Made by a program: the position numbers and the translations under genes. From Paracoccaceae bacterium (GTDB taxonomy: Bacteria > Pseudomonadota > Alphaproteobacteria > Rhodobacterales > Rhodobacteraceae), in assembly GCA_021775315.1 (NCBI GenBank), contig JAJFIC010000074.1, forward strand, positions 1-49,930: DNA of 49,930 nt, in the 5' to 3' direction. Of this stretch, positions 18,768 to 27,063 are shown one piece after another (positions within the stretch are counted from its first letter, which is position 1; every line of letters starts with the position of its first letter). The notes beneath the pieces are model-generated. The model saw nothing but the letters and a program-made list of their open reading frames with translations. It did not search any database and was not told where the DNA came from.

Positions 18768-19964
18768 TCAGCCCTCTTTCGTGACGTCATGTCCATAAAG
18801 CCAGTCATAGCGCCCCAGCATCCGGTCTGGCATCACTTTGCCAGCAAACCGCATTGCCTGATGCGCGATGCCTCTGACGGGTTTACCCGCAAGGTGGTAA
18901 ATCGCGGCATTTCCGGTCGCGGCGGCAACGATTTTGGTGACGCGTTTTTGCCGGCGTTTCTGATAGGCGCCATAGGCGTCGATCAGGTCGTCATGTCGGT
19001 CCATTTCTTCAGCCAGAACCCAGGCATCTTCGATCGCCATATTGGCCCCTTGCGCCAGAAATGGCAGCGTCGGATGCGCCGCATCGCCCAGAATTGCCGT
19101 GCCACCCTGATACCATGTGTCGGCGACAGGATGGGCGAACAAGCCCCACAGATGCACGTTTTCACATAATGATAACAGGCGCTTAAGGTCCGGTGACCAG
19201 TCAGAAAACGCGGCCCGCAAATTCTCGGGATCGTCAATATGGTGCCAACCCTCAGCCGCCCAACTGTCGCGCGCTTCAACCGCCACGATGTTGATCAACT
19301 TGCCGCCGCGCAACGGATAGGTCACCAGATGCCGCCCCGGCCCCATATAGACGCTTGCAACGGCAGGCATGTCATAAATCGGCAGATATCGCGCCTCAAC
19401 CGTGGCCCGCCAGGCGATTTGGCCGGTGAATTTCGGCGGCTCTTTAAGGTTCAGCGACTGGCGGGTCAAAGATCGCACACCGTCGGCCCCGATCAGAATT
19501 TTGCTCATCCGCTGGGTGCCATCCTCAAGCGGTAACGTCGCCTGATCAAAGCCGATTGCGACGCCCGACACCTTTTTGCCAAACATCAGGGAAACACCGT
19601 GGCGTTTGGCAGAACCTGCCAGCATCTCGATCAAATCAGCGCGATGCAGCAGCAAATAGGGATTAGAATTGCCGTGGGTGGCGTTGGTCATATTCAGGCG
19701 TAGAACCAGATCCTCGCGTTTGTAATCCCTAAGCTCGACGGCCTCTAATTCCATACCAATGCGGCGCACCCGCTGGCCAAGGTCCAAGGCCTCAAGCACC
19801 GCCGTGCCGTTCGGGGTGATCTGCAACCCGGCGCCAACCTCGGTCAGTTCCGGTGCTTGTTCCAGCACAGTGACCCGCGCACCACGACGCGCCAGCGCGA
19901 TGGCGGCAGTCAATCCACCGATCCCGGCCCCAAGAATGGTTATGCTTTTGTCTTTTACCGCCAT
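18768..19964 (-). CDS. FAD-dependent aromatic monooxygenase (salicylate hydroxylase-like)
   Basis: A 398-residue class A flavoprotein hydroxylase. The N-terminal dinucleotide-binding motif is ILGAGIGGLTAAIALARRG followed by VLEQAPELTEVGAGLQI; the middle shows ILIGADGVRSLTRQ; and the second FAD motif is AILGDAAHPTLPFLAQGANMAIEDAW. This is the p-hydroxybenzoate/salicylate hydroxylase architecture, which uses NAD(P)H and O2 to hydroxylate aromatic acids. No pathway genes lie nearby, so the substrate cannot be assigned; it could also act on a quinone precursor. Its promoter region is just downstream of the dksA terminator. Confidence 0.86.
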   Translation of the reverse strand: MAVKDKSITILGAGIGGLTAAIALARRGARVTVLEQAPELTEVGAGLQITPNGTAVLEALDLGQRVRRIGMELEAVELRDYKREDLVLRLNMTNATHGNSNPYLLLHRADLIEMLAGSAKRHGVSLMFGKKVSGVAIGFDQATLPLEDGTQRMSKILIGADGVRSLTRQSLNLKEPPKFTGQIAWRATVEARYLPIYDMPAVASVYMGPGRHLVTYPLRGGKLINIVAVEARDSWAAEGWHHIDDPENLRAAFSDWSPDLKRLLSLCENVHLWGLFAHPVADTWYQGGTAILGDAAHPTLPFLAQGANMAIEDAWVLAEEMDRHDDLIDAYGAYQKRRQKRVTKIVAAATGNAAIYHLAGKPVRGIAHQAMRFAGKVMPDRMLGRYDWLYGHDVTKEG

Positions 19965-19984
19965 GGCCCCAACCTAAACGCAAA

Positions 19985-20010
19985 ACACCGGGATTGTTAA
20001 ACCCCGGTGT
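19985..20010 (-). terminator. Likely rho-independent terminator of dksA
   Basis: An inverted repeat with arms ACACCGGG and CCCGGTGT and a 10-base loop lies about 28 bases beyond the dksA stop on the minus strand. Read on that strand, it is followed by TTTTGCG. It separates dksA from the monooxygenase gene downstream. Stem strength is good although the T-run is short. Confidence 0.65.
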
Positions 20011-20037
20011 CGCACATGATCACATCTTTTTCGCAAT

Positions 20038-20460
20038 TCAATCGTCCCGATGAACCCGCTCTTTACGCTCGTGACGCTCTTGCGCCTCAAGGCTGAGGGT
20101 TGCAATGGGCCGCGCATCCAGACGCTTAAGCGAAATCGGCTCGCCCGTGTCTTCGCAATAGCCGTACGAGCCGTCGTCGATCCTGCGCAGGGCCTGATCA
20201 ATCTTGGACACCACTTTGCGTTCCCGGTCACGGGTCCGCAATTCAAGCGCACGGTCGGTTTCTTCGGACGCCCGGTCAGCCACGTCAGGGATGTTTCGCG
20301 TCCCTTCCTGCATGCCTTCAATTGTGTCCCGGTTGCCTTCCAGAATGGAGGCTTTCCATTCAGTTAATTTTCGACGGAAATATTCCTGCTGACGATCGTT
20401 CATGAACGGTTCATCGTCCGCCGGGGCATAGCCGTTTTCGAGTACAGTTTCCACTTTCAC
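20038..20460 (-). CDS. dksA: RNA polymerase-binding transcription factor DksA
   Basis: A 140-residue secondary-channel regulator that works with ppGpp on rRNA and amino-acid promoters. The coiled-coil tip motif is kept (DVADRASEETDRALELRTRDRERK, with two Asp and the Ala). The zinc-finger region reads YGYCEDTGEPISLKRLDARPIATLSLEAQ: only the first of the four usual cysteines remains, replaced later by Thr, Ser and Ala. This reduced-cysteine form is known in alphaproteobacteria. Divergent from the moxR-like gene, with about 180 bases between starts. Confidence 0.94.
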   Translation of the reverse strand: MKVETVLENGYAPADDEPFMNDRQQEYFRRKLTEWKASILEGNRDTIEGMQEGTRNIPDVADRASEETDRALELRTRDRERKVVSKIDQALRRIDDGSYGYCEDTGEPISLKRLDARPIATLSLEAQERHERKERVHRDD

Positions 20461-20642
20461 ACGATCCTCCCCAGGAAATAGTTAACGACTCACCACTGAC
20501 CATATGGTCAGGATTTAGTGGTCTTGGTGCATCGCTTACCGAATCCGCAACGCTTTGTCACCCCGTGAATTGCACATCTTGAAGCTTCGTGAAGCTGTGG
20601 TAAGTTCAGCCCAACCAGAAACGCTAGAGGCTTAAAGGCATT

Positions 20643-21482
20643 ATGAAATTTACCGGCACTGACAAGTATGTGGCAACCGACGATCTGACTGTTGCTGTTA
20701 ACGCATCAATCACCCTTGAAAGACCTTTATTGGTGAAAGGAGAGCCGGGAACCGGCAAAACGGAACTGGCGCGGCAGGTGGCCGAAAGCCTGAGTTTACC
20801 GATTCTTGAATGGAACATTAAATCCACCACAAAGGCGCAACAGGGTCTTTACGAGTACGATGCCGTATCGCGCCTGCGTGACAGCCAACTGGGCGAAGAA
20901 AAGGTCCACGATGTCGCCAACTACATCAAAAAGGGCAAGCTGTGGGAGGCGTTCGAGGCCGAAAGCAAAATCGTTCTGTTGATCGACGAAATTGACAAGG
21001 CGGACATCGAGTTTCCAAACGATTTGTTGCAGGAACTCGACCGCATGGAATTCCATGTCTACGAAACCGGGGAAACTGTGTCGGCCAAGGTCAGGCCAAT
21101 CATCATCATCACGTCAAACAACGAAAAAGAACTGCCTGATGCGTTTTTGCGCCGCTGTTTCTTTCACTATATCCGTTTTCCGGATCACGACACTTTGCGC
21201 CAAATCGTTGACGTGCATCACCCCGACATCAAACCCAACCTCGTGACCGAGGCGCTGACGCAATTCTTTGAAATCCGCGAAACGCCGGGCCTGAAGAAAA
21301 AGCCATCAACGTCTGAGGTTCTCGATTGGCTGAAACTTTTGCTGGTTGAAGATTTGGAACCGTCCGATCTGAAACGCGATGGCAAAGATGCGCTGCCTAA
21401 ACTGCATGGCGCTTTGCTCAAAAACGAACAAGACGTCCATATGTTCGAGCGTCTGGCCTTTATGGCACGCGGCCAACGCTGA
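20643..21482 (+). CDS. MoxR family AAA+ ATPase
   Basis: A 279-residue AAA+ ATPase of the MoxR class, which acts as a chaperone for protein complex assembly, nearly always with a von Willebrand A protein. Walker A is KGEPGTGKTELA (about residues 32-43), Walker B LLIDEIDKAD, sensor 1 IIITSNNEKELPDAFLRRC with the arginine finger region, then the lid domain. The VWA partner lies at 23674, with a GNAT, a lipoprotein and a mini membrane protein between them. The substrate complex is not known. Confidence 0.93.
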   Translation: MKFTGTDKYVATDDLTVAVNASITLERPLLVKGEPGTGKTELARQVAESLSLPILEWNIKSTTKAQQGLYEYDAVSRLRDSQLGEEKVHDVANYIKKGKLWEAFEAESKIVLLIDEIDKADIEFPNDLLQELDRMEFHVYETGETVSAKVRPIIIITSNNEKELPDAFLRRCFFHYIRFPDHDTLRQIVDVHHPDIKPNLVTEALTQFFEIRETPGLKKKPSTSEVLDWLKLLLVEDLEPSDLKRDGKDALPKLHGALLKNEQDVHMFERLAFMARGQR

Positions 21483-21506
21483 ACTTGGCTGCGATCATCG
21501 TTGCAA

Positions 21507-21545
21507 AAATACTCCGGGGGGTGAGGGGGCGGCGCCCCTTTGGCC
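21507..21545 (+). repeat. Dispersed intergenic element with GC-rich hairpin, copy 1
   Basis: The 3' flank of the moxR-like gene contains GCAAAAATACTCCGG, then a G-run and a hairpin GGGGC-GGC-GCCCC followed by TTT. The same AAAATACTC core recurs at about 39,402, and a reverse-orientation version (GAGGATATTTGTAAAAAG) lies at about 35,130. Elements of this look are common downstream of genes in Roseobacter genomes. Here it may also serve as a terminator for the moxR-like gene. Its function is inferred. Confidence 0.5.
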
Positions 21546-21670
21546 GACGAGCGTTCAGCGATGTCGGCCCGGTCAAATGTCGGCTGGGCTGAACAAACGG
21601 TTCTTATCCTTGTCCGTTTCGGTTAGGATCGCACCAAATCACCGATGGTAAATGAGTGGTAAACAGGAAA

Positions 21671-22120
21671 ATGCAGGACAAACTGACAATTCGGGCAATT
21701 ACAGCCGCCGATGAAACTGAATGGCGCAGGTTGTGGACCGGCTATCTGGAATATTATGAAACCTCGGTCGCTGAAGAGGTTTATCAATCCTCGTTCCGTC
21801 GCCTGCTGGGCGATGATCCGCAAGAATTCCATGGTCTGATCGCGGAATTGGATGGCCAACCGGTTGGATTGGTCCATTACCTGTTTCACCGTCACATGTG
21901 GAAAATCGACAATGTGTGCTACCTGCAAGATCTCTATGCCGACCCGTCTATGCGCGGCAAAGGCATCGGTCGCGCCCTGATCCAAGCCGTCTATGACGCG
22001 GCGGATGCGGCAGGTGCGCCGTCAGTTTATTGGCTGACGCAGGAATTCAACTATGCGGGCCGAATGCTTTATGACCGGATTGGCACCAAGACGCCGTTCA
22101 TTCGCTATAACCGGGGGTAA
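21671..22120 (+). CDS. GNAT family N-acetyltransferase
   Basis: A 149-residue acetyltransferase. Acetyl-CoA binding motif A is visible as LYADPSMRGKGIGRALIQAV, preceded by LQD; the N-terminus has ITAADETEWRRLWTGYLEYY and the C-terminal strand region YWLTQEFNYAGRMLYDRIGTKTPFIRY, like aminoglycoside/polyamine-type GNATs. The ATG at 21671 is used; an in-frame GTG five codons upstream is an alternative. It ends four bases before the lipoprotein gene. The acceptor substrate is unknown. Confidence 0.88.
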   Translation: MQDKLTIRAITAADETEWRRLWTGYLEYYETSVAEEVYQSSFRRLLGDDPQEFHGLIAELDGQPVGLVHYLFHRHMWKIDNVCYLQDLYADPSMRGKGIGRALIQAVYDAADAAGAPSVYWLTQEFNYAGRMLYDRIGTKTPFIRYNRG

Positions 22121-22123
22121 TCC

Positions 22124-23500
22124 GTGAAACGGTTCCTGTACCCAGCACTGCTTGCCCTGGCTGCTTGCACCTCGACCCCGTTGACCGAACTGCCGACCCG
22201 CAGCGACCCGTTGCCTGCCAGATTGCCGCCAATGAAAACCTTTGTGGCGCAATCGCCCAAAACCTTTGCCGCCCGGGCAAATGTGGATCTTGTGCGCGAT
22301 TTTCTGGAGCTTGCTTTTGAAATGGAGAGCGGCAAAAAGATCGAACATCTCAGCCGTTTCAAAGGACCGATCACAATCGCACTGGCAGCCGACGCGCCGC
22401 CACGGTTTGAGGCCGACTTGACCGAGTTGATCCAACGCCTAAAGGCCGAGGCACGCCTTGACATTCGACAGACCGAAACCGGCCAACCCGCTAATATCGT
22501 TATCGAAACCCTACCCCGCAAAAAATTGCAAGCAACCGTGCCACACGCCGCCTGCTTTGTGGTTCCAAGGGTGGCCGACTGGCAGGATTTTCGCAAAAAC
22601 CGACGCAGCGGCGCGCTTGACTGGACGACATTGACCCAGCGCGAACGGGCAACGGTTTTCATCCCCGATGATGTTTCGCCGCAAGAAGCACGCGATTGCC
22701 TGCACGAAGAAGTCGCCCAAGCCCTAGGCCCCCTCAACGACATCTATCGCCTGCCTGACAGTGTTTATAACGACGACAACCTGAACACGGTTCTGACCAG
22801 TTTTGATATGCTGATCCTGCGGGCTTATTATGACCCGCAACTGAAAAACGGCATGTCACGCGATGAGGCGGCCAATGTTCTGCCGGGTATTTTCAAGCGC
22901 CTGAACCCGCTGGGTGAGGCCACGCCTTCGGACGGGCTGGGAAAAACGCCGCGCGTCTGGATCGACTTTATCGAAACCGCCCTTGGTCCACGCACCAGCC
23001 AATCGCGCCGGTTGATTTCTGCCCGGAAGGCGGTGACTTTAGCACATGATCAGGGCTGGCTCGATAACCGGCTTGGCTTCAGCCTGTTTGCCCAAGGGCG
23101 GCTGGCGCTGGGGGTTGATCCGGACATTTCTGCCGACAGTTTCATTCGCGCACATGCGGTCTACGCCGAACTATACGGTGTCGATAACATCCATACCGCC
23201 CATGTGGCGCTGCAATTGGCGGCGTTTTCCTTGTCGTCTGGCAAAGCAGAGGTCGCGCTTGCCTTTATCAATGACAGCCTGCCAGCGGTGGCGCGGGCGC
23301 AAAACGCGTCTTTGCTGGCGACATTTCTGATGATCAAGGCCGAGGCACTTGATTTTCAGGGCCACCGCAGCGACGCCGCAACGGTCCGTCTGGACAGCCT
23401 TGGCTGGGCGCGATATGGCTTTGCGTCGGACGCAGAAATCCGCATCCGTTTACACGAAATTGCCGGGCTGCGGCCCCGCCACAAAACACCGGAGGTCTGA
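22124..23500 (+). CDS. DUF2927 domain lipoprotein
   Basis: A 458-residue exported protein starting at GTG 22124. The lipobox LALAAC lies about 14 residues in, so it is probably lipid-anchored. Residues about 45-260 correspond to the DUF2927 family seen in roseobacters, with FRKNRRSGALDWTTLTQRERATVFIPDD and CLHEEVAQALGPLNDIYRLPDSVYNDDN, the latter resembling a degenerate HExxxQxLG motif. The C-terminal 150 residues are helical and repeat-like, suggesting TPR-type packing. Placed between a MoxR ATPase and its VWA partner. A metallopeptidase-like role is possible but not shown. Confidence 0.8.
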   Translation: MKRFLYPALLALAACTSTPLTELPTRSDPLPARLPPMKTFVAQSPKTFAARANVDLVRDFLELAFEMESGKKIEHLSRFKGPITIALAADAPPRFEADLTELIQRLKAEARLDIRQTETGQPANIVIETLPRKKLQATVPHAACFVVPRVADWQDFRKNRRSGALDWTTLTQRERATVFIPDDVSPQEARDCLHEEVAQALGPLNDIYRLPDSVYNDDNLNTVLTSFDMLILRAYYDPQLKNGMSRDEAANVLPGIFKRLNPLGEATPSDGLGKTPRVWIDFIETALGPRTSQSRRLISARKAVTLAHDQGWLDNRLGFSLFAQGRLALGVDPDISADSFIRAHAVYAELYGVDNIHTAHVALQLAAFSLSSGKAEVALAFINDSLPAVARAQNASLLATFLMIKAEALDFQGHRSDAATVRLDSLGWARYGFASDAEIRIRLHEIAGLRPRHKTPEV

Positions 23501-23670
23501 TGGCCAGTCTGATCGGATTTGTTATTGGTGCCTGTTTGGGCGCCCTGGTCGCCAAACAGCGCAAGGGCAATCTGCTTGATATCCTGCAATATGCCGCCAT
23601 CTTCGGGATGGTCTTGGCCTTACTGGCCTTGTTCGGCTCTATCATCGCGCTGCGCCTGAACTGGATCTGA
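23500..23670 (+). CDS. Small two-helix membrane protein (56 aa)
   Basis: A 56-residue frame whose ATG overlaps the DUF2927 stop (TGATG arrangement) and whose own stop ends one base before the next frame. It has two hydrophobic segments (MASLIGFVIGACLGALVA and FGMVLALLALFGSIIAL) joined by a basic linker KQRKGNLLD, giving a hairpin in the inner membrane. GGAGG lies 4-5 bases before the ATG. Tight coupling with both neighbours argues it is real. No family recognised. Confidence 0.72.
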   Translation: MASLIGFVIGACLGALVAKQRKGNLLDILQYAAIFGMVLALLALFGSIIALRLNWI

Positions 23671-23673
23671 TTG

Positions 23674-24858
23674 ATGTTCCTGCCGCTGTTCACCAACCTG
23701 CGCGACGCCAAACTGCCGGTATCATTGCGCGAATATCTGGATTTTCTGGCCGCCGTTAAATCCGGGCTGGTGCTATATGATGTCGAAGGGTTCTATTACC
23801 TCGCCCGCGCCTCGCTGGTGAAGGACGAGCGTAACTTGGACAAATTCGACCGGGTTTTTGCCGCAACGTTCAAAGGTATGGAGGATTTAAGCGTTCAGGA
23901 CGTCATCGACGCGGTCGACATACCTGAAGAATGGCTGCGCAAAATGGCCGAAAAACAGCTTTCGCCCGAAGAAATGGCCGAGATCGAGGCGCTGGGTGGT
24001 TTTGACAAGTTGATGGAAACCCTGAAAGAGCGCCTGAAAGAACAGGAAGGCCGTCATCAGGGCGGCAGCAAGTGGATCGGCACTGCGGGAACCTCGCCTT
24101 TTGGTGCGCATGGCTACAACCCCGAAGGTGTGCGGATCGGGCAGGACAAATCGCGCCACCAACGCGCGGTCAAGGTCTGGGACAAGCGTGATTTCAAAAA
24201 TCTGGACGACAGTGTTGAACTGGGTACCCGCAACATCAAAGTCGCGCTGAAACGTCTGCGACGCTGGGCCCGCAGCGGGGCTGAGGATGAACTTGACCTG
24301 AACGGCACCATCCGGGCCACGGCAGAAAACGGCTATCTTGACATCAAAACACGGCCCGAACGGCGCAACGCGGTTAAGGTTTTGTTGTTTTTGGATGTTG
24401 GCGGCTCAATGGATCCCTACATCAAACTGGTCGAGGAGTTGTTTTCCGCCGCCAAAACCGAATTCAAGCATCTGGAATATTTCTATTTCCACAATTGCCT
24501 ATACGAAGGCGTGTGGCGCGACAATGCCCGGCGTTGGACAGATCAGACCCAGACATGGGACATTCTGAACACCTATGGCCCTGATTATAAATGTATTTTT
24601 GTTGGCGACGCGTCGATGTCTCCTTATGAAATCGCCTATGCAGGTGGTGCCAATGAACATTGGAACCCTGAGGCCGGGCAAGTCTGGTTGCAGCGCACCA
24701 TGGACACCTGGAAACAGAACATCTGGATCAATCCGCTGCCCGAACAGCACTGGAAATACACCCATTCTATTCAGATGATCCGCGAACAATTCGGCGAACG
24801 TATGTACCCGATGACCCTGAAGGGCATCGAGGAAGGGATGAAGGAACTGGTGCGATGA
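23674..24858 (+). CDS. VWA domain protein (MoxR partner, CoxE-like)
   Basis: A 394-residue cytoplasmic protein with a C-terminal von Willebrand A domain. Residues 1-150 are the helical N-terminal region (LREYLDFLAAVKSGLVLYDVEGFYYLARASLVKDERNLDKFDRVF), and the metal-adhesion site appears as LFLDVGGSMDPYIKL, where the usual DxSxS is DVGGS. The motif pattern HNCLYEGVW and later IFVGDASMSPYEI are typical. It pairs functionally with the MoxR ATPase at 20643. ATG at 23674 is preferred to an in-frame TTG one codon earlier. The next gene overlaps its stop by four bases. Confidence 0.9.
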   Translation: MFLPLFTNLRDAKLPVSLREYLDFLAAVKSGLVLYDVEGFYYLARASLVKDERNLDKFDRVFAATFKGMEDLSVQDVIDAVDIPEEWLRKMAEKQLSPEEMAEIEALGGFDKLMETLKERLKEQEGRHQGGSKWIGTAGTSPFGAHGYNPEGVRIGQDKSRHQRAVKVWDKRDFKNLDDSVELGTRNIKVALKRLRRWARSGAEDELDLNGTIRATAENGYLDIKTRPERRNAVKVLLFLDVGGSMDPYIKLVEELFSAAKTEFKHLEYFYFHNCLYEGVWRDNARRWTDQTQTWDILNTYGPDYKCIFVGDASMSPYEIAYAGGANEHWNPEAGQVWLQRTMDTWKQNIWINPLPEQHWKYTHSIQMIREQFGERMYPMTLKGIEEGMKELVR

Positions 24859-25196
24859 AATCCCGGCTGGGCCATCTTTGGGCGCATCATAAGTTCCTGT
24901 TCCTGTCCTTTGCACTGGCCTTGGCTGTCACCCTGTTTTTTGCCATTCGCACCACCGTGTTCTTTGTCTACTGGTCCGATCCCAGCCACAGAAATCAACC
25001 GCTTGAACCCTGGATGACCCTTGGCTACGTCGCCACGTCTTATGACGTGCAACCCGAACAGGTTCTGGCCCTGCTTGGCATGAGCGAGGCACCGCGCAAA
25101 CGCCTGACGTTGAAATGGATTGCCACACGAAAAGGCGTACCGGTCGAAACCCTGATCACCGATCTGACCCGCCAGCTTGAGACATTCAATGACTGA
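24855..25196 (+). CDS. Small membrane protein of unknown function
   Basis: A 113-residue protein with one N-terminal transmembrane helix (FLFLSFALALAVTLFFAIRTTVFFVYW) and an 80-residue soluble part (WMTLGYVATSYDVQPEQVLALLGM, LKWIATRKGVPVETLI) that reads like a small helical domain. The ATG overlaps the VWA stop and the stop overlaps the DedA start, so it belongs to the same operon. I recognise no named family. The soluble segment, with TLGYVATSYDV, might bind DNA or a protein; this is not shown. Confidence 0.75.
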   Translation: MKSRLGHLWAHHKFLFLSFALALAVTLFFAIRTTVFFVYWSDPSHRNQPLEPWMTLGYVATSYDVQPEQVLALLGMSEAPRKRLTLKWIATRKGVPVETLITDLTRQLETFND

Positions 25197-25788
25197 CCAG
25201 ATTATCGCGTTGGTCCCGACCTATGGCTTGTCTCTGCTGGTGCTGATCGTCTTTTTGTCCTGCCTTGCTTTGCCTGTGCCGTCGTCGCTGGTCATGCTGA
25301 CCAGTGGTTCGTTCGTGGGGGCGGGCGACCTGTCGCTGGTCCCGACCTTTCTGGCGGCATTAGGGGCGGCGGTTGCGGGTGACCAGATCGGCTATCTGAT
25401 TGGCCGCAAGGGTGGCGGCAAGCTGCTCAACCGGATTGCCTCGACCAGGGATCGTCAGGCATTATTGGATCGGGCGAAAAACTGGACTGATCAGCGTGGC
25501 GGCCCCGGTGTGTTCTTGTCGCGCTGGCTGGTCAGCCCGCTGGGACCTTACGTGAACTTTATCGGCGGCGCGACCGGTCTGGCATGGGGCAGATTCACCA
25601 TTTGGGGGGCAGCAGGCGAGGCCGTCTGGGTCACGCTTTACGTCGGGCTGGGCTTTGTGTTCAGCGACAATATTTCCGCCGTGGCCGAGCTTGCCTCGGA
25701 TTTCAGCGGCATGTTGGCCGCCGGGGTGGTCACGCTTGGGCTCGGCTGGCAAATCCGTCGGGTGCTTAAAAAGCCGCGCAAATCCTGA
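25189..25788 (+). CDS. DedA family membrane protein
   Basis: A 199-residue DedA/SNARE-associated-like integral membrane protein. Family motifs are the PxP with flanking helix (LALPVPSSLVMLTSGSFVGAG), GDQIGYLIGRKGG, the FLSRWLVSPLGPYVNFIGGATGL segment with the conserved Arg, and a C-terminal helix rich in Gly. DedA proteins are linked to membrane homeostasis and possibly to undecaprenyl phosphate or lipid flipping. Starts inside the preceding gene at 25189 (8-base overlap). Confidence 0.9.
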   Translation: MTDQIIALVPTYGLSLLVLIVFLSCLALPVPSSLVMLTSGSFVGAGDLSLVPTFLAALGAAVAGDQIGYLIGRKGGGKLLNRIASTRDRQALLDRAKNWTDQRGGPGVFLSRWLVSPLGPYVNFIGGATGLAWGRFTIWGAAGEAVWVTLYVGLGFVFSDNISAVAELASDFSGMLAAGVVTLGLGWQIRRVLKKPRKS

Positions 25789-25853
25789 ATTTCGCACAAC
25801 GCCCGCCGCGAAATGACTTGTTCCTGCGCGGCAGACATGGCTAGACTTTTACC

Positions 25854-27023
25854 ATGTCTACAGCCCCCGTCTTTCATATTGACTCCGCTGCCTTCAACGC
25901 CGACCCCTACCCGGCCCTGAAATCCATGCGTGCCAAAACGCCGGTCGCCTTTGTGCCGGAACTTGGCGCGACCCTGTTCACCAAACGACAGGATATCTTT
26001 ACCCAAGAAAAGATGGTCGATGTGTTTTCATCCGACCAGCCCGGTGGGTTGATGACGGTTTTGATGGGTGAAAACCTGATGCGCAAAGATGGCGACAAAC
26101 ATCAGGCGGAACGCAAAGCGATCTTTCCGGCAGTTTCACCGCGCACCGTGCGAGATGTCTGGTTGGAACAATTTGCCGCTGCCGCCGAGCGTGTTCTGGA
26201 TGATCTGGCCCCAAAAGGTCAGGGCGATCTTGTGACCGATTACGCCCTGCCGGTTTCAGCCGAGGCTTTGCGCGTCATTACCGGGCTGACCAATATGTCA
26301 AACAGCGAAATCGACCGGACGTCGCAAGGCATGATCGACGGCATCTCGAACTATCTGGGCGACCCTAAAGTCGAGGCAAACTGCCGCGATTGTACCGCCT
26401 CGATCGACCGGCATATCGATGAAATGATCCCGGGGCTGCAAGAAACGCCCGACACATCTCTACTAAGTGTACAAATGCAGGCTGGCCTTTCTGATACGCA
26501 GACCCGTGCCAATGTCAAACTGGCCATATCCGGTGGCCAGAATGAGCCGCGCGACGCCATTGCGGGAACGATCTGGGCTTTGCTGGCGCATCCCGATCAA
26601 TTGCAGTTGGTTCTGGATGGTCAAATCGAATGGCTGCAAGCGTTCGAGGAATATGCCCGCTGGACCTCGCCCATCGGGATGAGCCCGCGTCGCGTTGCCC
26701 AGGATTATACCTATAACGGCATCAACTTTGCCACCGACGAGCGGGTGTTTTTCATGTACGGATCTGCCAATCGCGATGAAGATGTGTTTGATAACCCGGA
26801 CGAATTTGACCTCAGCCGCGATGTTGGCCCGTCTATTGCCTTTGGCGCAGGTCCGCATTTTTGTGCCGGGGCATGGGCCAGTCGTGCGTTAATTTCACAG
26901 GTCGCCTTGCCCCGCGCTTTTGCCCGGCTGAAAAACCTACGGCTGAGCCAAGGTGCAGAACCCAAGCCCGTTGGCTGGGCTTTTCGCGGCCTGACGGGTC
27001 TGGCCTGTGAATGGGATGCGTAG
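25854..27023 (+). CDS. Cytochrome P450 monooxygenase
   Basis: A 389-residue soluble P450. The haem ligand Cys337 lies in FGAGPHFCAGAWAS, the ExxR pair is Glu266/Arg269 in EEYARW, and the C-helix HQAERK region follows residue 83. The I-helix, where most P450s have an acid-Thr pair, reads SGGQNEPRD (226-234) with Pro where Thr is expected. No ferredoxin or reductase gene is next to it, so electrons come from elsewhere. Substrate unknown. Family membership is secure. Confidence 0.93.
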   Translation: MSTAPVFHIDSAAFNADPYPALKSMRAKTPVAFVPELGATLFTKRQDIFTQEKMVDVFSSDQPGGLMTVLMGENLMRKDGDKHQAERKAIFPAVSPRTVRDVWLEQFAAAAERVLDDLAPKGQGDLVTDYALPVSAEALRVITGLTNMSNSEIDRTSQGMIDGISNYLGDPKVEANCRDCTASIDRHIDEMIPGLQETPDTSLLSVQMQAGLSDTQTRANVKLAISGGQNEPRDAIAGTIWALLAHPDQLQLVLDGQIEWLQAFEEYARWTSPIGMSPRRVAQDYTYNGINFATDERVFFMYGSANRDEDVFDNPDEFDLSRDVGPSIAFGAGPHFCAGAWASRALISQVALPRAFARLKNLRLSQGAEPKPVGWAFRGLTGLACEWDA

Positions 27024-27063
27024 GTTGATTGCTATCGCCGGCCTCTGCCCCCATATAACCTGA

